From positions 1 to 26,524 of the forward strand of contig JAKAUA010000017.1 in NCBI GenBank assembly GCA_021827875.1: 26,524 bases of DNA. The letters are read 5' to 3'. The stretch comes from a bacterium (GTDB lineage: Bacteria; Babelota; Babeliae; Babelales; Vermiphilaceae). The notes beneath the pieces are model-generated. The model did not search any database. It had not been told where the DNA came from and worked only from the letters and a program-made list of their open reading frames with translations. Positions 14,830-21,419 of this stretch are shown one piece after another (within the stretch, counting starts at the first letter, position 1; every line of letters starts with the position of its first letter). Position numbers and translations under genes: made by a program.

Positions 14830-15534
14830 TTACTTTATCTCTTTTTCACTTATTGTAGGTGGAATATAACCTTGTGCTTTATCGGTTACATTTGCCTTGT
14901 AACCTACTTGAGCCGGGGTACCTTGAGATTCCACTTGGGCCTTAGTCGCTTCTTCGCTTACTGGCGGAATATACCCTTGTGCTTTATTGGTTAAATCTGT
15001 TTGGCACTTTGCCTGAGCTTGTGTACCCGCTTGGTAACTTACTTGATCTGGAGTAGCTTTAGTGGTTATTGGAGTAGTAGTACCCGGATGCACTATAACT
15101 GATTGATGAAGCTCTTTTTTCTCTGGTTTTACGGTAACCGGACCATAGGGCTGAATACGATACATTCCCGAGCCCGACAATTCGTCTCTCGCTTGACCAT
15201 AAGGATGCTTTACAACTGGTTCCTTTCCTTTATAAGGTAAGGCATGTACTTCACCATTATCATCATGAATAATCGGTTCACCATAAGGTTGAATACGATA
15301 AGTGTTATCCACCACTGTATCATCGGGATTTACTACAACCGGACCATACGGTAATATTCTATAAGGTCGATCCACATCATAGGCAACATCAGATACAACA
15401 TCCGCTGCACCAGACGCGACGTCAGATGCAGCAGAAGCAACGTCAGACGCAATTTCGCCAATTAATGCTTGTGCTACTGAAGCAGATAAAAATAAACCTA
15501 AGGCTATAAAAGCCGTTTTTTTGATACTTTTCAT
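14830..15534 (-). CDS. Secreted Pro/Gly/Tyr repeat protein, cassette copy A (long gene)
   Basis: A protein of 234 residues from the ATG at 15534, which is preceded by TAAGGAG; the in-frame upstream ATG at 15591 has no such signal and would spoil the signal peptide. The signal peptide MKSIKKTAFIALGLFLSASVAQA is almost the same as in the paralog at 15892. Then come an Ala/Ser/Asp/Val stretch (ASDVASAASDVASGAADVVS), at least three copies of YRIxPYGPVxVxP, then AQVGYQAGT-like units and two KAQGYIPP units, ending SEKEIK. There are no cysteines after the signal and no enzyme motif. The pattern fits an extended structural or surface protein. Confidence 0.8.
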   Translation of the reverse strand: MKSIKKTAFIALGLFLSASVAQALIGEIASDVASAASDVASGAADVVSDVAYDVDRPYRILPYGPVVVNPDDTVVDNTYRIQPYGEPIIHDDNGEVHALPYKGKEPVVKHPYGQARDELSGSGMYRIQPYGPVTVKPEKKELHQSVIVHPGTTTPITTKATPDQVSYQAGTQAQAKCQTDLTNKAQGYIPPVSEEATKAQVESQGTPAQVGYKANVTDKAQGYIPPTISEKEIK

Positions 15535-15576
15535 AATTTTACTCCTTACTAAGTTGTGCGCCATCTCGGGCGCACA

Positions 15577-15606
15577 TAAAAAGCCCCGCATTAAAAAATG
15601 CAGGGC
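15577..15606 (-). terminator. Terminator after the short gene of cassette copy B
   Basis: GCCCCGCATT and AATGCAGGGC form a 10-bp stem with one mismatch or wobble. On the minus strand it is followed by TTTTTA. It lies between the short gene of copy B and the long gene of copy A. Confidence 0.7.
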
Positions 15607-15617
15607 ATATCTTTATT

Positions 15618-15803
15618 TTACTTCGCCATTTTGTGAGTCTCTAGACGTTCACGTCTTTCTTCACGGCGATCTTGTCTTTCTTGACGACGTTGTTCTCTAC
15701 GTTCTTGACGATCTCTTACCGGTCCATGACCGTAGAATTGATCAGCATATAATGATGAACCGGTTATTAACAGAGCAATAGCAAGTGTGGTATTAATCTT
15801 CAT
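15618..15803 (-). CDS. Short Arg-rich secreted peptide, cassette copy B
   Basis: A protein of 61 residues. Its signal peptide MKINTTLAIALLITGSSLYA is identical to that of the gene at 14588. The mature peptide begins DQFYGHGPVRDRQ and continues as a nearly uninterrupted string of Arg, Glu and Gln (RREERRERLE), probably one charged helix. AAAAGGAG lies before the ATG. It follows the long gene of its cassette, separated by a 10-bp hairpin. I know no named family; the Arg-rich mature part is the only clue to function. Confidence 0.75.
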   Translation of the reverse strand: MKINTTLAIALLITGSSLYADQFYGHGPVRDRQERREQRRQERQDRREERRERLETHKMAK

Positions 15804-15857
15804 AAAATCTCCTTTTTTCTCATTTCTCTAACGTTATAATCTACCTATAAAGTAATC

Positions 15858-15882
15858 AGGAGAGCTTTTTATAAGCTCTCCT
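15858..15882. terminator. 10-bp perfect hairpin between the long and short cassette genes (copy B)
   Basis: AGGAGAGCTT and AAGCTCTCCT flank a TTTAT loop. It has the same place and similar sequence as the hairpin at 14795-14826, which supports duplication of the whole cassette with its control elements. Confidence 0.55.
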
Positions 15883-15891
15883 GCTAAAACT

Positions 15892-16422
15892 TTATTTCAA
15901 GTCTTTTTCAGAAACTGTTGGTGGTATATAACCTTGTGCCTTGGTGTTCGGTAGATCTTGATAAGTTGTCATATCATCAGCACCTGTTTGTTTGATTACA
16001 CTAGTCGTAGTAGGCTCTTCTGTAGAACCTGCTTTATAACCTACCTGAGCTGGCGTACCGGCTTGGTAGCCCACTTGCGCAGTTGTACCTGCTACCGGAG
16101 CTTGATAACTAGTTGGTACTTTACCATATGCGCCTGGTTCAGCTTGGTAACCTACTTGAGCAGAGGTACCTTCTGGGTGAACCATTACCGGACCGTGAGG
16201 CTGAATTTTATAAGTCCCTCCGGATCCTGCATAATTACCAGGCTGTGCAGTCTTATCGGGATTCACTACAACCGGACCATGAGGTAAAATACGATATTGT
16301 CCGTTTGTTATTTCTTGTGCTCCAGCTCCTGCATACTTACCAGACTCAACTATAGCTTGTGCTATTGAAGCAGATAACAATAAACCTAAGGCTATAAAAG
16401 CCGTTTTTTTAATAGTCTTCAT
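15892..16422 (-). CDS. Secreted Pro/Gly/Tyr repeat protein, cassette copy B (long gene)
   Basis: A protein of 176 residues with signal peptide MKTIKKTAFIALGLLLSASIAQA and AGGAGGA before the ATG. The mature part holds YRILPHGPVVVNP and YKIQPHGPVMVHP, three to four AQVGYQAG-type units, a Thr-rich linker and KAQGYIPPTVSEKDLK at the end. It lacks the Asp/Val/Ala stretch of the longer paralog at 14830, and its repeats use HG instead of YG. It is the first gene of the four-gene tandem array. Confidence 0.8.
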   Translation of the reverse strand: MKTIKKTAFIALGLLLSASIAQAIVESGKYAGAGAQEITNGQYRILPHGPVVVNPDKTAQPGNYAGSGGTYKIQPHGPVMVHPEGTSAQVGYQAEPGAYGKVPTSYQAPVAGTTAQVGYQAGTPAQVGYKAGSTEEPTTTSVIKQTGADDMTTYQDLPNTKAQGYIPPTVSEKDLK

Positions 16423-16471
16423 ATACTATCCTCCTTTTTAAGATTTACTACATCATTATTATTAAAATTTT

Positions 16472-16521
16472 CTTCCTCCTACGCTTATCCGTGCCATCAG
16501 GATCGGCAAGCTCCGGCGGAC
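16472..16521 (-). repeat. Dispersed intergenic repeat, copy B (about 50 nt)
   Basis: On the minus strand it reads GTCCGCCGGAGCTTGCCG ... GGATAAGCGTAGGAGGAAG. It matches copy C at 17788-17837 best, including the GTCCGCCG start and the AGGAGGAAG end, and copy A at 4412. It lies downstream of the secreted gene at 16547. Confidence 0.6.
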
Positions 16522-16546
16522 AAGCCACCCCATTTTGCCTGTACCA

Positions 16547-16915
16547 TTATCTGGTCACCGGCTTCCCCTCAAAAAAAATATATCTTCGTGCTGCACCGGG
16601 CATCATCTTATGCTGCTGCTCTGGATAATAGGCACCCACATAATTGCTAAATTGCAAATGCGGTGGTGTCCCTGTTGCAGATACTTTGGCCACGTATACT
16701 TCTCCTACAATAGAATCAACGGCGTGAAGTGTGGCATCGTTTGAGCAATAAATACAACCGTTCTTAACCAATACTGCTTCTTGAGAAATAGTGTTTAGAG
16801 AATCAGAATCAGCCTCAAAATAACAGGTTTGTCCATTCTTTATTCCTCCTGTTGTATTCAGAAGTAAAAACAAAGAAACAAGCAATTGTTTTAACTTATT
16901 TTTATAACAAATCAT
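16547..16915 (-). CDS. Small secreted hypothetical protein
   Basis: A protein of 122 residues. The N-terminus (MICYKNKLKQLLVSLFLLLNTTGG) looks like a signal peptide or anchor. The rest contains four Cys-type positions (for example NGQTCYFEAD and NGCIYCSND), a short Pro-rich part and a final FFEGKPVTR. No family recognised. A run of AGGG-like bases (AAAAAGGG) precedes the ATG. It lies upstream of the cassette array on the same strand and is divergent from the MerR gene. Confidence 0.65.
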   Translation of the reverse strand: MICYKNKLKQLLVSLFLLLNTTGGIKNGQTCYFEADSDSLNTISQEAVLVKNGCIYCSNDATLHAVDSIVGEVYVAKVSATGTPPHLQFSNYVGAYYPEQQHKMMPGAARRYIFFEGKPVTR

Positions 16916-17147
16916 AATCCCTTTTTCCCTTGTTCTCTTCTTATTGCATCTTATATTACTATATTAATACAAATAGAAAGATTATATCAACAATTTAGTC
17001 CTTATTTAAGCATATTTTTTATTCATTATTGAGGATATATGGTATACTATCTTCTGTATAAAGAATATTGTATAGTTACTAAGCCAGCTCAACTAGGGCC
17101 GGTATAAGTAGTAAAGCACCATAATAACCCATTGATTTGTAATACAT

Positions 17148-17633
17148 ATGAAAAGAAAAAAAGGCTTTTTCTCTATATCTGCGGTAGCAAAAATGTTTTC
17201 TGTCCATCAACAGACCATACGCTTGTATGAAAAAGAGGGTCTTATTACTCCCAAGCGCTCAGAAGGTAATACCCGTCTCTTTTCTGAAGAAGATGTTAAT
17301 AGGCTTGAAGAGATTATGTACCTCACTCATCAACTTGGTATTAATCTTGCTGGCGTTGAAATGATCTTTAAGCTTAAAAAGCAGATCAGTAAGATGCAAA
17401 AAAATATGAACAAGCTATTTGATGAAACACAACAAGAGCTTGATAAAGAGGCTGAAGCACCTCAGCAAGCAGTAAAAGCAAGTGCGCGCGCCTTAGTCAG
17501 AATTAAAAGTCAGACAAAAGGACAGCGAAACATACAAGAACTATTACCCGCTCCTGAAAAAGCAGAAAAAGGTAGTAGAAAAGAACACGATAATAGTGTT
17601 GAAAATTGGGAAGTTGAGTATGATGATGATTAG
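17148..17633 (+). CDS. MerR-family transcription regulator, HspR-like
   Basis: A protein of 161 residues. The N-terminal winged helix-turn-helix covers about 8-75: FSISAVAKMFSVHQQTIRLY, EKEGLITPKRSEGNTRLFSEED and LGINLAGVEMIFKL. The piece INLAGVE is typical of HspR, the MerR-type repressor of heat-shock genes, rather than of metal-sensing MerR proteins; the metal-binding Cys residues are absent. A coiled-coil stretch follows (85-115), then a basic and finally acidic tail (VEYDDD). HspR often works with DnaK as co-repressor, but here it is not beside dnaK, and its target is not shown by the sequence. The ATG lacks a good Shine-Dalgarno. Confidence 0.8.
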   Translation: MKRKKGFFSISAVAKMFSVHQQTIRLYEKEGLITPKRSEGNTRLFSEEDVNRLEEIMYLTHQLGINLAGVEMIFKLKKQISKMQKNMNKLFDETQQELDKEAEAPQQAVKASARALVRIKSQTKGQRNIQELLPAPEKAEKGSRKEHDNSVENWEVEYDDD

Positions 17634-17639
17634 GTTTAT

Positions 17640-17660
17640 CGCCTAACCCTTCGATACAGC
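17640..17660 (+). repeat. 22-nt dispersed direct repeat, copy 2
   Basis: It reads CGCCTAACCCT then TCGATACAGC and matches 11279-11300 except for one missing C. It begins 7 bp after the stop of the MerR gene. Confidence 0.55.
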
Positions 17661-17787
17661 GGCCACGGGCCGCCACTCAGCGGCAGCCCGGCGTAGTCTG
17701 CCCGTCGTCGCTCTTCGAGCTTTTTCGGGCTCTTGATCATGGAGCCTGACGAAGCCGTTAGGCGAAGACACGGCCAAGCCTGACTGT

Positions 17788-17837
17788 GTCCGCCGTAGTC
17801 TGCCAAGTCTGAAGACGTGGATAGACGAAGGAGGAAG
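17788..17837 (+). repeat. Dispersed intergenic repeat, copy C (about 50 nt)
   Basis: It begins GTCCGCCGTAGTCTGCCAAG and ends GACGAAGGAGGAAG. It aligns without gaps with copy B (16472-16521, opposite strand) and closely with copy A (4412-4460). Confidence 0.6.
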
Positions 17838-17998
17838 GCCTGGGTAGACGTAGACGTGGGGCGAGCGGCGGGAATACACTTCTATATTGAAGAATGAAAT
17901 GCTCCTCGAAGCAAGCTTCGGGGAATTGACCCGCAGAGATTAAATGGGACCTTATGCACAATAAGTTTTTATCAAAAACATGCAAAAGGCCGCTCGTG

Positions 17999-18037
17999 GT
18001 GAGTGATTTCGAAGAAATCGTATCGAACCATGCGGCC
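17999..18037 (+). repeat. 39-nt dispersed repeat, htpX copy
   Basis: It matches the reverse complement of 26434-26472 in 38 of 39 positions. Together with GGCCGC at about 17989 it can fold into a large imperfect hairpin (GGCCGC...GCGGCC outside, GATTTC/GAAATC inside). It lies 44-82 bp before the htpX start codon. Confidence 0.75.
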
Positions 18038-18080
18038 ACTAAAAAAAATTATGACAACAATAGCCACGGAGGCATACCTC

Positions 18081-18944
18081 ATGTTCGCAAATTACATTAA
18101 AACTACTCTACTCCTTGGAGTACTCAGTGCAATGCTACTCTGTATTGGTATGCTTATTGATGGCACCACCGGCCTGACCATCGCACTCATCTTAGCCATA
18201 ATTTTTAATGGCGTAGCTTATTTTTATTCGGATCGCCTGGTGTTGCGTATGTACAAGGCACAACCGCTCGACAAAAACAGATACGCATATGTGTACAAAA
18301 TAATGCAAGAATTATGCGACGCCATGCAGCTGCCTATGCCAAAGCTCTGGATTATCCAAGCCCCTATGGCTAATGCTTTTGCAACGGGACGCAACCCTCA
18401 AAATGCTTCTGTTGCGGTCACCAGTGGCATTTTGGAATTATTGGACAAAGATGAATTACGCGGCGTGCTGGCGCATGAACTCGCTCACGTACAAAATCGT
18501 GATATTTTAATCAGCACCATCGCCGCAATGATGGCAACGGCAATCGGCTACTTGGCAAGCATGGCCCGCTACTCATTAATGTTCCGCTCATCATCAAATA
18601 ATAAAAGAAATAATAATGTTTTTGTTATGTTGATCGTGGGAATTTTGGCACCTATTGCTGCAACTATTATGCAATTGGCGGTGTCACGCTCACGTGAATA
18701 TGGCGCCGATGAAACAGGTGCCTATGCCTGTCATGATCCACTCGCACTTGCAGCAGCATTAGAAAAATTACATGATCAAACAAGACAAACAACTACGCAA
18801 GCACAACAGGCCGGTTATGCAAACATTGCATCACTCTTTATTGTAAATCCACTAAATGCGCAGACAATAAGCACCTTATTCTCAACGCACCCACCATTGG
18901 AAAAGCGTATTGCGCGCTTGCATCAAATACATCAAAAAATGTAA
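18081..18944 (+). CDS. htpX: Membrane zinc metalloprotease HtpX (M48B)
   Basis: A protein of 287 residues (E. coli HtpX has 293). The ATG at 18081 is chosen because GGAGG lies eight bases before it and because it starts at the expected first helix; in-frame starts at 18003 and 18051 would run into the dispersed repeat. Two N-terminal helices (about 8-45) are followed by the zinc site HELAH (about residue 132), two more hydrophobic segments and the third ligand in SREYGADE (about 205). HtpX degrades misfolded membrane proteins together with FtsH-type control. The gene at 18957 follows after 12 bp, so the two form an operon. Confidence 0.93.
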   Translation: MFANYIKTTLLLGVLSAMLLCIGMLIDGTTGLTIALILAIIFNGVAYFYSDRLVLRMYKAQPLDKNRYAYVYKIMQELCDAMQLPMPKLWIIQAPMANAFATGRNPQNASVAVTSGILELLDKDELRGVLAHELAHVQNRDILISTIAAMMATAIGYLASMARYSLMFRSSSNNKRNNNVFVMLIVGILAPIAATIMQLAVSRSREYGADETGAYACHDPLALAAALEKLHDQTRQTTTQAQQAGYANIASLFIVNPLNAQTISTLFSTHPPLEKRIARLHQIHQKM

Positions 18945-18956
18945 GGAGACTCCTAC

Positions 18957-19418
18957 ATGGACCACAATACAATGAACGAAGAAAACGAAAGCACTCAATT
19001 TGTCGTATCATATGAGCTCGTCGCACTCTTGCGCTGGCTGATAGAAAATGATCTTGATAAATTAAAAAAGATGATTGTTAAATCATATAGTGCGGGCCTT
19101 AAAGAAGATATTCGCCGCATTCAGAATAAACAAGAAGAAATAACGGTAGAAGATATTCATTTTACCATTCTTGAATTCTTGAGCATGATGGACACCCTCA
19201 TTAGCGAAACCATACAAGAAAAAGTGACACAAACGGCTCTTGAGAAAAACTTAATGCCGGCAATAGAACATATAGATTCAGCTATTTGTGATGATGCTAC
19301 GGTACGCTCAAGCATAGAAAAAGCAACGGCAAGCAACACTGCCGAAAATCCGCGCACGGTGCTCTACAAAGAACTGCTCAAGCGCTGGAGGCCAAATAAA
19401 AAGATGGTTATAAATTAA
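18957..19418 (+). CDS. Helical cytoplasmic hypothetical protein in the htpX operon
   Basis: A protein of 153 residues without signal peptide or membrane segment. It is predicted to be mostly alpha-helical (ALLRWLIENDLDKLKKMI, IQNKQEEITVEDIHFTILEFL) and ends in a basic stretch (KRWRPNKKMVIN). AAGGAG lies ten bases before the ATG, and the gene starts 12 bp after htpX. Family not recognised. Coupling to htpX and a shared terminator suggest co-expression; an adaptor role would be speculation. Confidence 0.75.
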   Translation: MDHNTMNEENESTQFVVSYELVALLRWLIENDLDKLKKMIVKSYSAGLKEDIRRIQNKQEEITVEDIHFTILEFLSMMDTLISETIQEKVTQTALEKNLMPAIEHIDSAICDDATVRSSIEKATASNTAENPRTVLYKELLKRWRPNKKMVIN

Positions 19419-19438
19419 CTATAATGACATTATAAACA

Positions 19439-19476
19439 AAAAAAGAGGATGACCTGTGGAGATCATCCTCTTTTTT
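19439..19476 (+). terminator. Rho-independent terminator of the htpX operon
   Basis: AAAAGAGGATGA pairs with TCATCCTCTTTT around a 10-nt loop and is followed by more T. It lies 22 bp after the last stop and just before the convergent gene end at 19485. Confidence 0.9.
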
Positions 19477-19484
19477 GTTATGTA

Positions 19485-20129
19485 CTAAAAATAATCACGC
19501 CTCATTTGACGTATATTAGATTCTTCATCAGAATAATCAGAAAAAGGACTATGGCATCCTGCTCTATTGTCTGTATTTTCTGCTTCACTTGTAGTACTCG
19601 CATCTGTTGCAATGCTTGTAGTAGCTTCTGCATTCAACATTGGGAATGGGATTGGGCTATACAACCTTGGCATTAGTACCCGTGCCATAGCTGTTTTTGT
19701 AGGGCTTCTTTGTGATTTAATAACGTCTGCTAACATGCCGTAAGCCTTGTCTAAGTCCTTTCTAACCTCTTCAATGTCGTTATCTGTTACCGTCTTATCT
19801 AGAAGAACGAGAGCCAATAATGTTTTTGCACGATCTTTAATTAATAAATTATGATTTTGATTAGAAAGTTTTTTTAATTTTTTAACAAAATATTTTTTAA
19901 AATCCTTATCATTATTTTGCAAGACTGAGGACTTATTAGTTATGGACACGTCATAAGTATTGTACGAGAGAACAATTTCATAACGAGCCTTAAGCTGTGC
20001 ATAGGGATTACCGCCTGCTTGCATTTACACTTTGTTGTAATCGTGCTGCATTATTAATTGGTGTTCATCCTGCGCATATAATGATGATGCTATAATAAAC
20101 ATGCTTATTATATGCCATTTGTTCAACAT
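19485..20129 (-). pseudogene. Secreted protein gene split by an in-frame TAA
   Basis: The signal peptide MLNKWHIISMFIIASSLYA (from the ATG at 20129) and a body of 179 residues are in the same frame, separated only by TAA at 20025-20027. The reading is ...HDYNKV-stop-MQAGGNPYAQLKARYEIVLS.... The leader nearly equals that of the two neighbours at 20162 and 20954, so the intact gene would encode about 214 residues. CAA to TAA is one transition. The body is charged and helical, with a Ser/Thr/Ala-rich C-terminal part (ATTSIATDASTTSEAE); no family recognised. An ATG follows the stop at once but has no ribosome binding site and would yield a protein without leader. Confidence 0.7.
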
Positions 20130-20161
20130 ATTAGTTCTTCTTTCTTGCCTCAAAAATTTCT

Positions 20162-20788
20162 TTACACGCTCTCATTAGAATCAAAATTCAAATTCACCAT
20201 CTGATCTTGTTCATTAGTATTAGCTACTTCTTGAGGGATATATTTTTGCAAACATTGTTGTATATGGTTTTGAGAATCAATTATTTTTTGCTCCTTTATA
20301 GGCGTTTTATATGTCGCTGCGGCAGCAATAATAAACCCTAACACACCAAGAACGCCTGCTACACCCTCATTTGCACGACCATACCCTGACAATGCTAAAC
20401 CTATACAGATAAGATTTATCGCTCCTCCGCCTAGCATTGCGCCGGCAATTATCGGTATTGTCTTTCTGTTTCCACAGCAATATTTCGTATCAAAATGTTG
20501 TCTTTTTCTTACAACTACAAGCTGTGAGTGCTCCAGTGAATCTTTACAAAATTGCACGCGCTCCTCTGGTGGTACACAGCTGAGCAATGTGCCAAACTCA
20601 TGATCATCGCTCTTCCCTATTTTTGTCTTCAAACGCTTAACTAGCGCATCTTTTTCAGATAGAACCATCGAAGATGAAGGTAGTGTTGCCATTTCAACAT
20701 CCATAGAGTTGCTTGATGAAGCTCGATCCATTGCACACAATGATGATGTCATGATTAATACACTGACTACATGCCATTTATTCAACAT
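20162..20788 (-). CDS. Hypothetical exported or membrane protein, intact member of the NKWH-leader cluster
   Basis: A protein of 208 residues. The signal peptide MLNKWHVVSVLIMTSSLCA is followed by MDRASSSNSMD. A charged helical part precedes a KYCCGN motif and two strongly hydrophobic segments (about 112-135 and 142-160: IIAGAMLGGGAINLICIGLAL, GVAGVLGVLGFIIAAAATY). The tail ends in KYIPQEVANTNEQDQMV. AAGGAAGG precedes the ATG. The protein probably sits in a membrane after export or in the inner membrane. The neighbour at 20954 shares the architecture. Function unknown. Confidence 0.75.
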   Translation of the reverse strand: MLNKWHVVSVLIMTSSLCAMDRASSSNSMDVEMATLPSSSMVLSEKDALVKRLKTKIGKSDDHEFGTLLSCVPPEERVQFCKDSLEHSQLVVVRKRQHFDTKYCCGNRKTIPIIAGAMLGGGAINLICIGLALSGYGRANEGVAGVLGVLGFIIAAAATYKTPIKEQKIIDSQNHIQQCLQKYIPQEVANTNEQDQMVNLNFDSNESV

Positions 20789-20822
20789 ACTGATTTTCCT
20801 TCCTTCTTGCCTCTAGAATTCT

Positions 20823-20906
20823 TTATACCATCTCATCAGGATTAGAAGTCGAACTCACATTTTGATCTTGTTCACTAGTATCAGCTGATTTTTGCGGAAT
20901 ATACTG
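20823..20906 (-). pseudogene. Detached C-terminal relic of the NKWH-leader membrane gene
   Basis: The minus strand reads QYIPQKSADTSEQDQNV then SSTSNPDEMV and a stop. This lines up with the end of the intact paralog at 20162 (KYIPQEVANTNEQDQMV). It lies 47 bp after the stop of the shortened gene at 20954 and in another frame, so it is the lost C-terminus of that gene. Confidence 0.6.
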
Positions 20907-20953
20907 TTAACAATTAATGCTTACTTTTCATCCATCGATACAAATACTGTTTT

Positions 20954-21379
20954 TTATTTACACTGAACCCGACTCTGATTCAGAAAATCATCTTCTTCAG
21001 GCTGTTGGCCTTGCACTGTTGCTCCTTTCAAACCAATTGATGCGAGCACCCCTCCTCCGATCATCAGTCCAAGGGAGACAGGAACCCACATTATAGAGTC
21101 TATTGATAAAACACTGCCGGTAGCAGTCGCAATTCCAATTCCCCCGCTCAGCAATCCTCCTATAGTAGTTAATGCATATGCTGTCATGGTAACCTTATGA
21201 CTGTTGCAACAAATTGGCTTTTCAAAAAAATTATTAATCTTCTGACAACACTTCAATGGTGTATTGGTATTCAAACTTTGTTGCGATGAAACCTTCTTTA
21301 TTAATGATTGCTTGTTATCCATTGCACAGAGCGATGATGTAATAATTAACACGCTGATTATGTGCCATTTATTAAACAT
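20954..21379 (-). CDS. Truncated hypothetical membrane protein, third NKWH-leader gene
   Basis: A protein of 141 residues with signal peptide MFNKWHIISVLIITSSLCA followed by MDNKQ. A CC motif (KCCQKINNFFEKPICCN) and two hydrophobic segments (about 63-90, 96-116) match the plan of the gene at 20162. The body is shorter and stops at NQSRVQCK, where the paralog continues into KYIPQ. A matching C-terminus lies downstream at 20823, so the gene appears to have been cut by a small insertion or rearrangement. AAGAAGGA precedes the ATG; the truncated protein may still be made. Confidence 0.6.
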   Translation of the reverse strand: MFNKWHIISVLIITSSLCAMDNKQSLIKKVSSQQSLNTNTPLKCCQKINNFFEKPICCNSHKVTMTAYALTTIGGLLSGGIGIATATGSVLSIDSIMWVPVSLGLMIGGGVLASIGLKGATVQGQQPEEDDFLNQSRVQCK

Positions 21380-21419
21380 ATTATTTTCCTTCTTTAATAA
21401 TGATAATTAACCTCTCAAT

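Larger units (their letters stand above)
17634..18080. other. GC-rich repeat island between the MerR gene and htpX
   Basis: About 450 bp without a convincing gene. Positions 17640-17880 are clearly richer in G and C than the rest of the window. They hold copy 2 of the 22-nt repeat, a 9-bp inverted repeat TCGCCTAAC (17639-17647) / GTTAGGCGA (17757-17765), two CGTAGTCTGCC boxes and copy C of the 50-nt repeat. A hairpin CCTCGAAGC / GCTTCGGGG follows at 17904-17923. The island ends with the inverted dispersed repeat at 17999-18037, just before htpX. Confidence 0.6.

Noticed and set aside
17924..17970. Possible rRNA fragment (GGGGAATTGACCCGCA)
   Set aside because: It resembles a short 16S stretch only superficially; the flanks do not follow rRNA.
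17643..18039. Minus-strand open frames in the GC-rich island
   Set aside because: They consist of repeat sequence, have no ribosome sites and read as low-complexity Arg/Pro/Ser-rich frames typical of GC-rich non-coding DNA.
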